Below, in pieces: positions 22,897 through 33,366 of a DNA stretch of 64,000 bases (position 1 is its first letter; each line of letters begins with the position of its first letter). The stretch covers positions 1-64,000 of the forward strand of contig JAILCM010000304.1 of the NCBI GenBank assembly GCA_024680155.1, given 5' to 3'. Source of the stretch: Treponema sp. GTDB taxonomy: Bacteria; Spirochaetota; Spirochaetia; Treponematales; Treponemataceae. Both the position numbers and the translations under genes were made by a program. Below the pieces are notes generated by a model. It was not told where the DNA came from. It was given only the letters and a program-made list of their open reading frames with translations, and ran no database searches.

Positions 22897-24348
22897 GTGA
22901 AAAGAAATAAAAATCTAAGACGTACACTTCTCTTAACTTACGTGTTTTTGCTTTTTATTACATTAATTCCTTCTATATACTCTGTTTTAGTTTCGCAAAT
23001 TCATACGCGCCAATACAATCAGATTATTTCAAACGTTAGTACTGCAAATAAAATTAATTCAATTGCCAAAAACGACATTCCAACAGAACTTTGGGAAATT
23101 ATTTGCGGAAAAAAAGAAATTGCAGACGGAAATCAAAATAAAATGTGCGACGAAATTACAACGGGCCTTACACTCATGCTCATTACAAGTAAAAATGCAA
23201 AAAGCCACGATAAACTGGAAGTTGCAACAAGGGCAAACACAACTCTACGCCGCAATATTGATATGCTCATTTTAAATATGAAAAACGGAAGTTCAGTAAC
23301 TCAAAACGAAGCCGCCCTAGACGAAATACGCACAATCTCTGCCCTATTTTCTGATATTATGCAGGATTTTGTTGTAGCCGAAATTGAATCTGCAAACGAA
23401 ACAAACCGTTCTTTACGAAATACTTCAATCATCCTTACTGCAATTCAAATTATTATTACCGTTCTTGCAATTTTAATTTCAATCAACAGTTTTATTACAG
23501 TTAGTGGTGCCATTCAAAAACCAATTTCAGATATGGAAAAACTTTCTACAAAAGTTTCAAACGGAGACCTTACCGCGCGCATAGACATTCCTAACGTTGA
23601 CGAACTTGATACCCTTGCAAGCAACCTTAATACCATGACAGAACAGATTGACGTTCTTATTAAAAAAAATATGGAAGAACAGAAGAATTTTCAAAAAGCC
23701 GAAATGAAAGCTTTGCAGGCACAAATCACTCCACACTTTTTGTACAATACTTTTGATACAATCGTCTGGCTTGCCGAAGAAGAACACACCGACGAAGTTG
23801 TAAAAATTACAAAAGCTTTTTCCGACTTTTTGCGCATTTCTTTAAGCCGCGGCCACGAATGGATTACAATTTCGCAAGAACTTGATCATATAAAAAATTA
23901 TCTTACAATTCAAAAAATCCGTTACGCTGACATTTTAAATTACCAGATTGACGCGGATGAAAGCCTGATTGATTTTAAAGTGATAAAACTTGTACTCCAG
24001 CCGCTTGTAGAAAACGCAATTTACCACGGAATAAAAAATAAACGAGGACGTGGTGAACTTAAAGTTACGGTGCATTTTTTGGATGAAAGCCGCCGGAATA
24101 TTCAGTTTACAGTTGAAGACAATGGTGCTGGATTTTCGGAAGAACGACTTGGTCAGGTACGCAACGAATTAAGAACCGGCGCTCAGGATTCAGAAAAACT
24201 TTCGTCGGTGTATGGACTTTACAATGTGAACAAAAAATTAAAACTTTATTATGGCGACAAAACTCAAGGTCTTGTGATACAATCAGAATTAGGAAAAGGA
24301 AGCAAAATTTCATTTACAATTCCAGTTAATTCGGCTGATTGGAGGTAA
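22897..24348 (+). CDS. Sensor histidine kinase, YesM-like
   Basis: GTG start; 2 TM, HAMP-like region, QAQITPHFLYNTFDTIVWLAEE (His_kinase family), ATPase motifs VENAIYHGI, DNGAGF. Confidence 0.92.
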   Translation: MKRNKNLRRTLLLTYVFLLFITLIPSIYSVLVSQIHTRQYNQIISNVSTANKINSIAKNDIPTELWEIICGKKEIADGNQNKMCDEITTGLTLMLITSKNAKSHDKLEVATRANTTLRRNIDMLILNMKNGSSVTQNEAALDEIRTISALFSDIMQDFVVAEIESANETNRSLRNTSIILTAIQIIITVLAILISINSFITVSGAIQKPISDMEKLSTKVSNGDLTARIDIPNVDELDTLASNLNTMTEQIDVLIKKNMEEQKNFQKAEMKALQAQITPHFLYNTFDTIVWLAEEEHTDEVVKITKAFSDFLRISLSRGHEWITISQELDHIKNYLTIQKIRYADILNYQIDADESLIDFKVIKLVLQPLVENAIYHGIKNKRGRGELKVTVHFLDESRRNIQFTVEDNGAGFSEERLGQVRNELRTGAQDSEKLSSVYGLYNVNKKLKLYYGDKTQGLVIQSELGKGSKISFTIPVNSADWR

Positions 24349-24354
24349 AAATTT

Positions 24355-26007
24355 ATGTATTCAGTTTTTGCTGTTGATGATGAACCAATTGTTCTTGAAG
24401 GAATTCGTTCCAAAATTGACTGGGAAGGAAGCGGTTTTACCTTTGCAGGAGAAGCAACCGACGGCGAAATTGCACTTTCTATGATTCACGAACTTAAGCC
24501 CGACATCCTTATTACAGATATAAAAATGCCTTTTATGGATGGACTCCAGCTTGCACAGGCAATCAAACAAACTCAACCCTGGATAAAAATCATCATTCTT
24601 AGCGGCCACGACGAATTTGACTACGCAAAAAAAGCAATTTCCATTGGAATAGAAGATTATCTTTTAAAACCATTTACCCCGGATGAACTGATTACAAGCT
24701 TAAAAAAAACAGCCGACCGGATTGATACAGAACGCAAACAGCTTTCGGATATTTCAAAACTAAAAGCCGAATTAAAATCTAACGAAGCGCTTATAAAAAA
24801 AGAATTTTTGAATAATTTAGTACACGGTTCTGCAGAAATGAGTACCATAATTCAAAAAAGTTCGGAACTTGGCATAAACCTGATTTCGCGCTACTACAAA
24901 GTTTTAATCAGCCGCATAGAAAGCCGTAGTAGAAACATAAATTCTCAACAGGAAGCTTGTTCACTTTTAAATTCCTACTCAGCCGCAATAAACGAAGCCG
25001 TATCATTTTTTCATCATTCAAATCTTCTTGTGTGTATTTTTAAAGGAAGTACTCAGGCAGAACTTGATGACAACACATTCCGCGCTGCAGAAACAATCGG
25101 GCACATTGCAACAAAAAATGATGACTGTACAGTTTTAACTGCAATCGGAAAAACTGTAGAACATCTATCTCAATTAAAAATTTCGTACGAAGATGCAAAA
25201 AAAATTCTTTCTGTAAATACAACCCCAGATTCTGATTCGAGCACAAACACGCTTGCAAGCAGGATTATCAGTTTTGATGATTTAGGCACTGACACAAACT
25301 ACGAAAATGGAACAGGTTCAGGTTCTGGCGTAGATGGAGCTTCGGGATTTTTGGATATTAGCGAAAATGATCCTCTTGTGGACCGCTTAAAATACGCTGG
25401 TAAGAATGATATTTCTGCAATTATTGAAGAATCGATGTCTTTAATTCGGAATAATCCAGGGCAATTTAAGGTTTTTGCATCATATATTCTTGTTGATTTG
25501 ATTTTTGCAGTTTCAAAACTTATAGAAAAACTTGGCGGGGACATAAAAACACTTAATCCCGAAATTTTACAACGTAAATTTGTAGATGATGCCGTTCAAA
25601 ATCAAGAAAATTTTACAAAAATTCTTGAACAGGTTTTAAATTTTGCACTTGAGTACCGTGATTCCAAAATGACAGGAAAATATGGCGATGTAATCTTAAA
25701 AGCAAAAAGATTTATAGAAGAAAACTACGCCGACCAGAACACTACTCTAACAACAGTTGCAGATGAAGTTTGCCTTAGCCCGAACCATTTTAGTACAATT
25801 TTTTCGCAGGAATGCAAAACAACTTTTATTGAATATCTTACAAGTGTACGCATAGAAAATGCAAAACGACTTATGCGCGAAACCGAAATGAAAGGTTACG
25901 ATATTGCCTACGAATGCGGATTTAGTGACCCACACTACTTTAGTTATATATTCAAAAAAAACACGGGACTTTCGCCCCGTGAATATAAGCTGACCGTTGA
26001 AAAATAA
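24355..26007 (+). CDS. Response regulator with AraC-type DNA-binding domain, YesN-like
   Basis: Receiver domain YSVFAVDDEPIVLEGIRSKIDW...DILITDIKMPFMDG; C-terminal AraC HTH CLSPNHFSTIFSQECKTTFIEYLTSVRIENAKRLM. Confidence 0.93.
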   Translation: MYSVFAVDDEPIVLEGIRSKIDWEGSGFTFAGEATDGEIALSMIHELKPDILITDIKMPFMDGLQLAQAIKQTQPWIKIIILSGHDEFDYAKKAISIGIEDYLLKPFTPDELITSLKKTADRIDTERKQLSDISKLKAELKSNEALIKKEFLNNLVHGSAEMSTIIQKSSELGINLISRYYKVLISRIESRSRNINSQQEACSLLNSYSAAINEAVSFFHHSNLLVCIFKGSTQAELDDNTFRAAETIGHIATKNDDCTVLTAIGKTVEHLSQLKISYEDAKKILSVNTTPDSDSSTNTLASRIISFDDLGTDTNYENGTGSGSGVDGASGFLDISENDPLVDRLKYAGKNDISAIIEESMSLIRNNPGQFKVFASYILVDLIFAVSKLIEKLGGDIKTLNPEILQRKFVDDAVQNQENFTKILEQVLNFALEYRDSKMTGKYGDVILKAKRFIEENYADQNTTLTTVADEVCLSPNHFSTIFSQECKTTFIEYLTSVRIENAKRLMRETEMKGYDIAYECGFSDPHYFSYIFKKNTGLSPREYKLTVEK

Positions 26008-26009
26008 AC

Positions 26010-27071
26010 CTAACCGGCTATGTTTCCAAGCTTTCTCTTACGCTGTTCAAGAATTACGCTCTGCAAAAGAATAAAGAATGCAAGCATAAGACCAGTTGTA
26101 ATACTTTGCCAGTATGGTTCACGCAAACCAGACGCAACTACAATATTATTGATAGTTTTAAGCGACATTACACCAAACAAAGTTCCAACTACGCTGCCTA
26201 CACCGCCGCTAAGCAAAGTTCCGCCAATAATGGAAGAAGCAATTGCCTGCATTTCGGCACCAGTTGCATTAGAAGCGTTTCCTGCCCCTGTATGTAAAAG
26301 GTAAACAAAACCTGCAATTCCAGCCAGAACTCCGCACAAAACATAAGACAAAAACTGTGTTCGCTGTACGTTAATTCCAAGCATAAGTGCACTTTCGCTG
26401 TTTCCACCAACTGCATACAAATTGCGTCCAAAACGAGTCCATTTTAGCATTGCCCACAAAAGCAAAACTACAACTAACGCAATTATTACACCAACTTCAA
26501 TTGAAGAAGGAATCCAGTTTCCGTTGCGTGCATAAGTTCCAAGGAATGGAATATCAATGTAGAAATCTTTTAAATCCAGAAAAAGCTCATTACTTGCTGT
26601 TCTGGGCACTTTACTTACAATTGTCGTCATTCCGCGTGTAAAGAACATTCCGGCAAGAGTTACAATAAACGGCTGAATCTTTAAATATGCAACCAAGAAA
26701 CCTTGTACAAGTCCCATTGCAAGTCCAATTCCAAGCGCAATCAAAATTGAACTAAGAATTCCGCCACCATGATCTTCCATAAACACAACAGAAGCCATTG
26801 TAATAAGCGCAATCGAACCACCAACCGAAATATCAATTCCGCCGGCAATCATTACAATTGTAAGCCCGCAAGCCGTAACAATAAGATAAGCATTATTATT
26901 AAACAAATCCAAAAATTGCTGCGGATTCAAAAATCCTCCGCCCCAAATCAACATTGCAAGAAGATACATTCCCACAAAAGAACAGATTGTAATTGTAAGA
27001 AGCAAAGTCGTATTTGAAAGCGGCTGTCTGTCTTCTTTTTTGCCAAATAGATTTTTAAAAATATTTGCCAT
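26010..27071 (-). CDS. yjfF: Sugar ABC transporter permease, YjfF-like
   Basis: MglC/RbsC-type permease; GGGIDISVGGSIALI-like segment; second permease of the operon. Confidence 0.8.
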   Translation of the reverse strand: MANIFKNLFGKKEDRQPLSNTTLLLTITICSFVGMYLLAMLIWGGGFLNPQQFLDLFNNNAYLIVTACGLTIVMIAGGIDISVGGSIALITMASVVFMEDHGGGILSSILIALGIGLAMGLVQGFLVAYLKIQPFIVTLAGMFFTRGMTTIVSKVPRTASNELFLDLKDFYIDIPFLGTYARNGNWIPSSIEVGVIIALVVVLLLWAMLKWTRFGRNLYAVGGNSESALMLGINVQRTQFLSYVLCGVLAGIAGFVYLLHTGAGNASNATGAEMQAIASSIIGGTLLSGGVGSVVGTLFGVMSLKTINNIVVASGLREPYWQSITTGLMLAFFILLQSVILEQRKRKLGNIAG

Positions 27072-27073
27072 AA

Positions 27074-28171
27074 TTATCTAGCCTCCCCTGCACCAGTAGC
27101 TGCAACTGCTTTTTTTGCCGCAATCTTTTCTGAAATCTTATTTTTTAACTGACCAAGCCAGACTTTTACAACGGGAGAACCGGCAACTACAATTATAATA
27201 ATTACAACTGCCTTGTATGCCTTTACAGCCGTAGAAGAAACTTTCATTGCGTACAAAGTGATTGTAAGAGCTTGAATTATATAAGCACCAAGAATTGAGC
27301 CCGAAAGTTTGAACTTACCGCCACTGAGCGAGTTTCCACCAATTGCAACCGCAAGAATAGCATCCATTTCTATATCAAGAAGAATTGTTTCGTGGTTGAT
27401 AAGCCCGATTCGGCAAACGTTGATAGAACCAGCCATTGTAACACAAACGCCAAGAATCACAAAAACTGCAAGCTTCCATATTACAGGATTAATTCCATTC
27501 AATTTTGCGGCACGTTCATTAATTCCAACCGACTGAATATAAAGACTTAAAGTTGTCTTTTTTAAAAGCAGATTAATCAGAATTATGAATACAATAACCA
27601 CAAGAATTGGAGTTGGAATTGCAATATGCGGAATAAATCCACCGATGTAAGTAAGAAGCGGACTTTCTACGTTTGGAGTTGCACCACCGTTTATCCAATA
27701 AGCAATCGGTCGTCCAGCTGTGTACAAAATCAAAGACGCAATCATAGGCTGAATGTTAAATTTTGCAATAAGAACGCCGTTGAACAAACAGAAAATTACT
27801 GCAACGATACATGCAAGAACAAGAGCAAGAATGATTGTTCCAACATTAATAGTTCCAGCCCGCAGAATTTTTACAAAAACAGATCCCGCAATTGCCGCAG
27901 CCGCACCAATAGAAATATCCTGACCTTTAGTTGCCGAAGTTACAAGCGTCATTCCAATAGAAAGAATTACAAGTTCGGAAGCTCCATTCAAAATACTGAT
28001 TAAGTTACCAGTAAGAACTGTATTTCCAAAATTATTCTTCTTTACAACAATAGAAAAGAAACTTGGGTCGCGGATAAGATTAAAGATTACAAGAATCAGA
28101 AGCGCCACAATTGGGATTGCAAGCTGCGACTGAAAAAGTTTTTTTATTTGATTTACAATTTTATTAGCCAT
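27074..28171 (-). CDS. ytfT: Sugar ABC transporter permease, YtfT-like
   Basis: Start re-placed at MANKIVNQ (28171) with GGGAGG upstream; TKGQDISIGAAAAIAGS; overlaps the end of the ATPase gene by 8 bp. Confidence 0.8.
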   Translation of the reverse strand: MANKIVNQIKKLFQSQLAIPIVALLILVIFNLIRDPSFFSIVVKKNNFGNTVLTGNLISILNGASELVILSIGMTLVTSATKGQDISIGAAAAIAGSVFVKILRAGTINVGTIILALVLACIVAVIFCLFNGVLIAKFNIQPMIASLILYTAGRPIAYWINGGATPNVESPLLTYIGGFIPHIAIPTPILVVIVFIILINLLLKKTTLSLYIQSVGINERAAKLNGINPVIWKLAVFVILGVCVTMAGSINVCRIGLINHETILLDIEMDAILAVAIGGNSLSGGKFKLSGSILGAYIIQALTITLYAMKVSSTAVKAYKAVVIIIIVVAGSPVVKVWLGQLKNKISEKIAAKKAVAATGAGEAR

Positions 28172-29699
28172 TTTGAGCTTTTCCTCCCGCAATTGTCTGC
28201 ATAATTACATCCTGACGCAGCAAATCATCTTTAAGTTCGCCAACAATCTTACGGTCACGCATAACAATGAGCCTCTGACAAACCGAAAGCATCTCTTCAA
28301 TTTCAGAAGAAATGAATGTAACGCTAACACCTTCTTCCGCAAGTTTTAGAACCTGCTTTTGAATTTCAAGCTTTGTTCCAACGTCAATACCGCGGGTTGG
28401 TTCATCCAAAATTAAATACTGAGGATGAGTTAAAAGCCAGCGTGCAAGAATTACTTTTTGCTGGTTTCCGCCCGAAAGTGATTTGATTGGAGTTTCTTTA
28501 GAAGCAGTTTTTATCTGAAGTGCTTCAATAAACTCGTCGGCAAGTTTTTCCTGTTCTACGCGGGAAATTGGTTTTGTAAATCCACTTAGAACCTGCAATG
28601 CAAGAATTAAATTTTCGCGTACAGACAAATCCTGAATAATTCCATCCCCTTTTCTGTCTTCCGGCAAATATCCAATTCCGTTTTTCATTGCATCTTTTGG
28701 CTGAGTGATTTTTACCTCTTTTTCGTTTACCTTGATTTTTCCGCCGGTAACACGATCAGCCGCAAAAATTGCACGAACACTTTCACTACGACCAGAACCA
28801 AGCAAACCTGTAAAACCGTTTACTTCACCTTTATGAATAATAAAATCAAAAGGACGAACGCCTTCACTGCTGGAAAGTTCATGAGCTTCGTAAACAATTT
28901 CGCCAGCTCCTGTATATGGACGCTTTTTATTTCTAAGATTTGTCATGTCTTCCATATCTTTTCCGAGCATGGCAGAAATCAATTTTACACGAGGAAGTTC
29001 GCTTACTGTATATTCACCAACAAGTTCACCATTACGTAAAACTGTAATTTTGTCGCAAATTTCGTAAACCTGTTCCAAAAAGTGAGTAATAAAGATGATT
29101 CCAACTCCACGACTTTTTAGATCACGCATTAAAGTAAACAAAAGTGCAACTTCATGTTCATCCAAAGAGGAAGTCGGTTCATCCAAAATTAAAACCTTAC
29201 AATCCATATCAACGGCGCGGGCAATTGCAACCATCTGCTGAACTGCAAGCGAACAAGTTCCAAGCTGCTGACCAGCCTTAGCAGGAATGTTCAATTTTTC
29301 AAGAAGAGCAGTAGCCTTTTTTTCCTGAGCAATTCTATTTACAAATTTGTAATTTCCTCGCCCTATATACATATTCTCTGCCACCGTAAGATTCGGACAG
29401 AGAGTAATTTCCTGATATACTGTTGAGATGCCTAGATTTTGAGCATCCTGTGGAGAACGAATTGAAACAGGACCTTCTTTTCCTGCAATTCTAATTTCGC
29501 CGGAATCTTTTTCATAAACACCAGTAAGAACTTTTACCAATGTTGATTTTCCAGCTCCATTTTCTCCCATAAGCGCGTGAACTTCACCTTTACAAAGTGT
29601 AAAATCAACATTTTGAAGAGCTTTTACACCTGGAAATTCTTTGTAAATTCCACGCATTGATAAAACAACATTATTTTCCATTTTTAACAATCCTGTCAT
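28164..29699 (-). CDS. ytfR: Sugar ABC transporter ATP-binding protein, double ABC domain, YtfR/MglA-like
   Basis: Walker A GENGAGKSTL, signature in second half LSGGNQQKVILARWL, EPTRGIDVGTK. Likely start at MENNVVLS. Confidence 0.88.
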   Translation of the reverse strand: MTGLLKMENNVVLSMRGIYKEFPGVKALQNVDFTLCKGEVHALMGENGAGKSTLVKVLTGVYEKDSGEIRIAGKEGPVSIRSPQDAQNLGISTVYQEITLCPNLTVAENMYIGRGNYKFVNRIAQEKKATALLEKLNIPAKAGQQLGTCSLAVQQMVAIARAVDMDCKVLILDEPTSSLDEHEVALLFTLMRDLKSRGVGIIFITHFLEQVYEICDKITVLRNGELVGEYTVSELPRVKLISAMLGKDMEDMTNLRNKKRPYTGAGEIVYEAHELSSSEGVRPFDFIIHKGEVNGFTGLLGSGRSESVRAIFAADRVTGGKIKVNEKEVKITQPKDAMKNGIGYLPEDRKGDGIIQDLSVRENLILALQVLSGFTKPISRVEQEKLADEFIEALQIKTASKETPIKSLSGGNQQKVILARWLLTHPQYLILDEPTRGIDVGTKLEIQKQVLKLAEEGVSVTFISSEIEEMLSVCQRLIVMRDRKIVGELKDDLLRQDVIMQTIAGGKAQNG

Positions 29700-29728
29700 T
29701 CCCCAGTTTATCCGGGAAATCTGTTCAA

Positions 29729-29768
29729 AAAAAATGGCGTAAAATATGCAGATTACACACTTTACGCC
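29729..29768 (-). terminator. Intrinsic terminator/attenuator between binding-protein and ATPase genes
   Basis: On - strand GGCGTAAA-17 nt-TTTACGCC followed by ATTTTTTTT; preceded by a second stem AGTCCT/AGGACT (29781-29814). Confidence 0.75.
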
Positions 29769-29823
29769 GTCTAAAAGCGACAGTCCTTTTTGCTAGATTG
29801 CAACTTTAGGACTGCCATTAAAC

Positions 29824-30786
29824 TTAGTCACCAAGACCGTATGTATCAATATCAGCCTGTGAGATTGTTTTTGCATCAAATCCCTTTTCATCAGAAATAA
29901 TTTTCTTTGAAGGAACTTTTCCAGTTTTAATCATATTTTCAATAACAGCAGCCTGGAATGGAGAACACTGTCCATCGTAGTTCCAGTTTCCAGCGAGCAA
30001 TTCACGAAGAGCCCATTTGTTGCAGTCAAAACCCATTACAACAACTTTTCCGTTTACACCGTGTGTAATACCAGCTTCATCAAGAGCAGCAACAGCACCT
30101 TTTGCCATACCGTCATTTTCTGCATAGATTACGTTGAAATTTTCTTTTGAGTTGATAACTGATTCTACAATTTTCTTAGCTTCTGCTTCGTCCCAAGTTG
30201 CAGTCTGCTGAACGATTTTCTTCATAGACCCTTTTGCAAATTCTGCATCCAAAGCACCTGTACGACCAATCTGAGCATCAGAACCCATAGCACCCTGAAT
30301 ATGAACAACATTGTATTCTTTAAGACCAAGAGCTTTAAGCCAGTTTACAGCTGTTTCCCCTTCTTTTGCCATGTCAGAAACAACAGCAGCTTCGTAAAGA
30401 TTGTCTTTTACATTAATCATTCGGTCAAAGAGGAAAACTTTAATTCCAGCTCTCTGTGCCTTTTTAAGAACCGAAGTCCATCCGTCAGTTGCAGCAGCAG
30501 AAAGAAGAATATAATCAACACCGTCTGTAATAAACTGAGATGCTGCATTGAGCTGTTCATCATTTTTAAGGCTATAGAAAGTCTTTACCTCATAACCTTT
30601 ATCTGCGGTAAATACTGCTTCAAAATCTTTTACATTAGCAGCACGGTAACCAGATTCTGATGGCGGATTGTTAATAATACCAATTTTGATTTTTCCATCA
30701 CCAGCTTTTTTTCCCTTATTTTTTGGGGCAGCAAATAATGAAGCAACACACATAAGTGCAACAGCAAATACAACGATTTTTTTCAT
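29824..30786 (-). CDS. Sugar ABC transporter periplasmic binding protein, YtfQ/RbsB-like
   Basis: Signal peptide MKKIVVFAVALMCVASLFA; Peripla_BP_4-like fold segments; first gene of the transporter operon. Confidence 0.87.
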   Translation of the reverse strand: MKKIVVFAVALMCVASLFAAPKNKGKKAGDGKIKIGIINNPPSESGYRAANVKDFEAVFTADKGYEVKTFYSLKNDEQLNAASQFITDGVDYILLSAAATDGWTSVLKKAQRAGIKVFLFDRMINVKDNLYEAAVVSDMAKEGETAVNWLKALGLKEYNVVHIQGAMGSDAQIGRTGALDAEFAKGSMKKIVQQTATWDEAEAKKIVESVINSKENFNVIYAENDGMAKGAVAALDEAGITHGVNGKVVVMGFDCNKWALRELLAGNWNYDGQCSPFQAAVIENMIKTGKVPSKKIISDEKGFDAKTISQADIDTYGLGD

Positions 30787-30939
30787 CTAATTATCCTCCT
30801 GATAGATGTTTTTTTATTACACTGTTATAGTAAATCGTAAGTTGCCATTTTTGAATAAAGATTTTTAGGAGTTTTTTTTGAAATTTTTAAGAATTGATAT
30901 AAGAAATTGTAAAAAAGTTAGAAATTTTATTAAAAAAGG

Positions 30940-31569
30940 TTAGTTATTTTTGGATGGAACAGGAAGCCCTTTTGCCTTATAAAAAACTTGATACGGAATT
31001 TCTACCCGCGGATTATCGCCAAGTTCAACACCATAAGTTCCACCGGCAGTAAGATTATCTTCTATTGTAATATTATCAAGATAAACAGTTGCATTATATT
31101 TTCCGCTTACCTTTATATGACCAGAAAGCTTGCCGCTTCCACTTATATTTGCTTTTGTATACATTGTTCCATCAAAAATCCAGCCTTCATCTTCACAAAA
31201 GTTTGTCCAAATCATAGTCACAAGACCTGATAATCCCTGAACTTTAGTCTGATAAAACAAAGTCCCGCTAACAAGCCCGTCAATCTGTTCTTTTCCAAGT
31301 TTCTTTATATTTGAATCCTTGTGTAGAAGAACAAGACGGTTCATTGTTTTATCTTCAAAAACGGTATATTCCATCATAAAAGCTTCTGCCTGTTCAAAAT
31401 AAGAAGATTCTACATTCGCTTGCAACACAGAAGAATCTTCTGCATACAACTGAAAGCAACTCGTAAGAATTAGAGTAAAAATGAGAACAGAAAAACGTTT
31501 CTTTACATTCAAACAAACAAAAACTTTCATTACGCAACTATAAAAACAGAATATTCTCCCCCCACCCAA
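30940..31569 (-). CDS. Exported hypothetical protein
   Basis: 209 aa ORF with signal-peptide-like segment (RFSVLIFTLILTSCFQLYAED); no recognised family; start uncertain. Confidence 0.6.
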   Translation of the reverse strand: MGGGRIFCFYSCVMKVFVCLNVKKRFSVLIFTLILTSCFQLYAEDSSVLQANVESSYFEQAEAFMMEYTVFEDKTMNRLVLLHKDSNIKKLGKEQIDGLVSGTLFYQTKVQGLSGLVTMIWTNFCEDEGWIFDGTMYTKANISGSGKLSGHIKVSGKYNATVYLDNITIEDNLTAGGTYGVELGDNPRVEIPYQVFYKAKGLPVPSKNN

Positions 31570-31679
31570 AAAAAGCCTATTAAAAAAATGTCCGGACTTT
31601 CAAGTGTACACAAAAGTTGGAAACAATTTTTATAGACACACTTCACTTGCCAGACACTTTTTTTTATTTACAGCAGATT

Positions 31680-32525
31680 TTATTTATGACAGATTTTTCG
31701 CTGGCATTCTTTGTAAATCTCGCTTGTTTTTGCCACAACATCAGCTGGAATTTCTTTGATGTTAGGGTCGCCTGCAAGATTGTTAGCCTTGAGCCAGTCG
31801 CGTACAAACTGTTTGTCGTAACTTGCAGGACTTCCGCCAACTTCGTATTTAGAAGCATCCCAGAAGCGTGAACTGTCTGGAGTAAGAACTTCGTCACCAA
31901 GAACCAAGTCACCGTTTTCATCCAAACCAAACTCAAACTTAGTATCGGCAATGATAATTCCGTTAGCGGCAGCGTGGTCGTAGCACTTTTTGTAAATTGC
32001 AAGAGCAGCTTTTTCGATTTTTGAACCGAGTTCTTCGCCAAGATCGTCTTTCATATACTGGAGAGTTACATTAATATCGTGACCTTCAGCAGCCTTTGTA
32101 GAAGGAGTTACAATTGGTTCATCCAATTTTTCAGCCTGCTTGTACTCTTTGTCAAACTTGTGACCAAGGAATGGCTCACCTTTTTTGTAAGCTTCGTACA
32201 TTGAACCAAACATATAACCGCGAACAATTACTTCATAAGGAATCATCTTGAGTTTTTTAACAAGAATTGTGCGGCCTTCAAATTCAGGTTTCTGGAATTC
32301 AGCAGGCATGTCCTTTAAATCGCTGGAAATCATGTGATTCTTTACGATATCTTTTGTATAATCAAACCAGAAATTAGCAAGTGCATTCAAAACCTTACCT
32401 TTATCTGTAATCATTGTTGGCAGAATAACATCAAAAGCAGAAATTCTGTCAGTTGTAACAATCACCATGCGTCCGTCTTCAAGGTCGTAAACCTCGCGAA
32501 CCTTACCAGAAATAATTTTTTTCAT
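31680..32525 (-). CDS. purC: Phosphoribosylaminoimidazole-succinocarboxamide synthase
   Basis: SGKVREVYDLEDGRMVIVTTDRISAFDVILPTMITDKGKVLNALANFWF; IIADTKFEFGLDENG. Confidence 0.95.
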   Translation of the reverse strand: MKKIISGKVREVYDLEDGRMVIVTTDRISAFDVILPTMITDKGKVLNALANFWFDYTKDIVKNHMISSDLKDMPAEFQKPEFEGRTILVKKLKMIPYEVIVRGYMFGSMYEAYKKGEPFLGHKFDKEYKQAEKLDEPIVTPSTKAAEGHDINVTLQYMKDDLGEELGSKIEKAALAIYKKCYDHAAANGIIIADTKFEFGLDENGDLVLGDEVLTPDSSRFWDASKYEVGGSPASYDKQFVRDWLKANNLAGDPNIKEIPADVVAKTSEIYKECQRKICHK

Positions 32526-32609
32526 CTAATTACACTCCAAGCCTACGGCTAAAATATGTATGCATTATAGCAATTTTACAAAAATCTGTCAGTAAGTGCA
32601 TTTTCCTCC

Positions 32610-33080
32610 TCAAAAACGTTTTTTTTCTATTATAATACGGTTCAAATCTTCATCGTAAGTTTTTAACTGCAAATTATATCGTCTGGCCAATTCCAGATAC
32701 GAAGCATCATAATATGAAAGTCCGAATTCATCTGCTAAATCAAAAATGCGTGCACGGATTTCACCATCAGCCTGTGGTTCTGTATAAATAGGCAGTTTTT
32801 GTAAATCATAAAAAATGTCCATTGCGTCAGATTTTGTCAGCCCACCCTTTTCTGCCTTATTTTTTCGAACTTTATACAATAAAACATTGTAAATTTCGTA
32901 CCAGAAAAGCTGAGGAACATAAAACTGACCATTGTTATTCAACACATATTCAACATCTTTTATGCAGTCTAAAAATTCATCATCGCATAATCCATTCAGA
33001 AGATAGGCTGCCATAAAAGATGTATCAACAACAAAACAAGGGAAGTTTTCAGACTCTACATTAATATTTTCTTCCAGCAT
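32610..33080 (-). CDS. PIN-domain toxin, VapC-like
   Basis: VVDTSFMAAYLL..., conserved acidic residues, C-terminal YYDASYLELARRYNLQLKTYDEDLNRI; overlaps the upstream antitoxin gene. Confidence 0.85.
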   Translation of the reverse strand: MLEENINVESENFPCFVVDTSFMAAYLLNGLCDDEFLDCIKDVEYVLNNNGQFYVPQLFWYEIYNVLLYKVRKNKAEKGGLTKSDAMDIFYDLQKLPIYTEPQADGEIRARIFDLADEFGLSYYDASYLELARRYNLQLKTYDEDLNRIIIEKKRF

Positions 33081-33366
33081 CCTTAAGCTCCATCAAATCT
33101 TTAGCATTCATTAAAACCTCGCCATTCTGCAAAACAGCCTGAGCAAGTCTTTTTGAACGAGCAACAATACGTTTATGAGCTTCTAAAGAATCTTGATTCT
33201 GAGCAGTTTTAACACCTTTTAAGATTGCTACAGGTTTCCCATTTTTTGAAATATTAACTTGCGCACCACTCTGCACTTTCCGCAATAATTCCGCAAAATA
33301 AGTCTTTGCCTCAAAAGAACCGATGTTATAAACATTGAACGCGTCAGGAACAAATGTAAAAGCCAT
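33061..33366 (-). CDS. Phd/YefM-type antitoxin
   Basis: YNIGSFEAKTYFAELLRKVQSGAQVNISKNGKPVAILKG; start MAFTF at 33366 with GGGAGG upstream. Confidence 0.83.
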   Translation of the reverse strand: MAFTFVPDAFNVYNIGSFEAKTYFAELLRKVQSGAQVNISKNGKPVAILKGVKTAQNQDSLEAHKRIVARSKRLAQAVLQNGEVLMNAKDLMELKDAGRKY

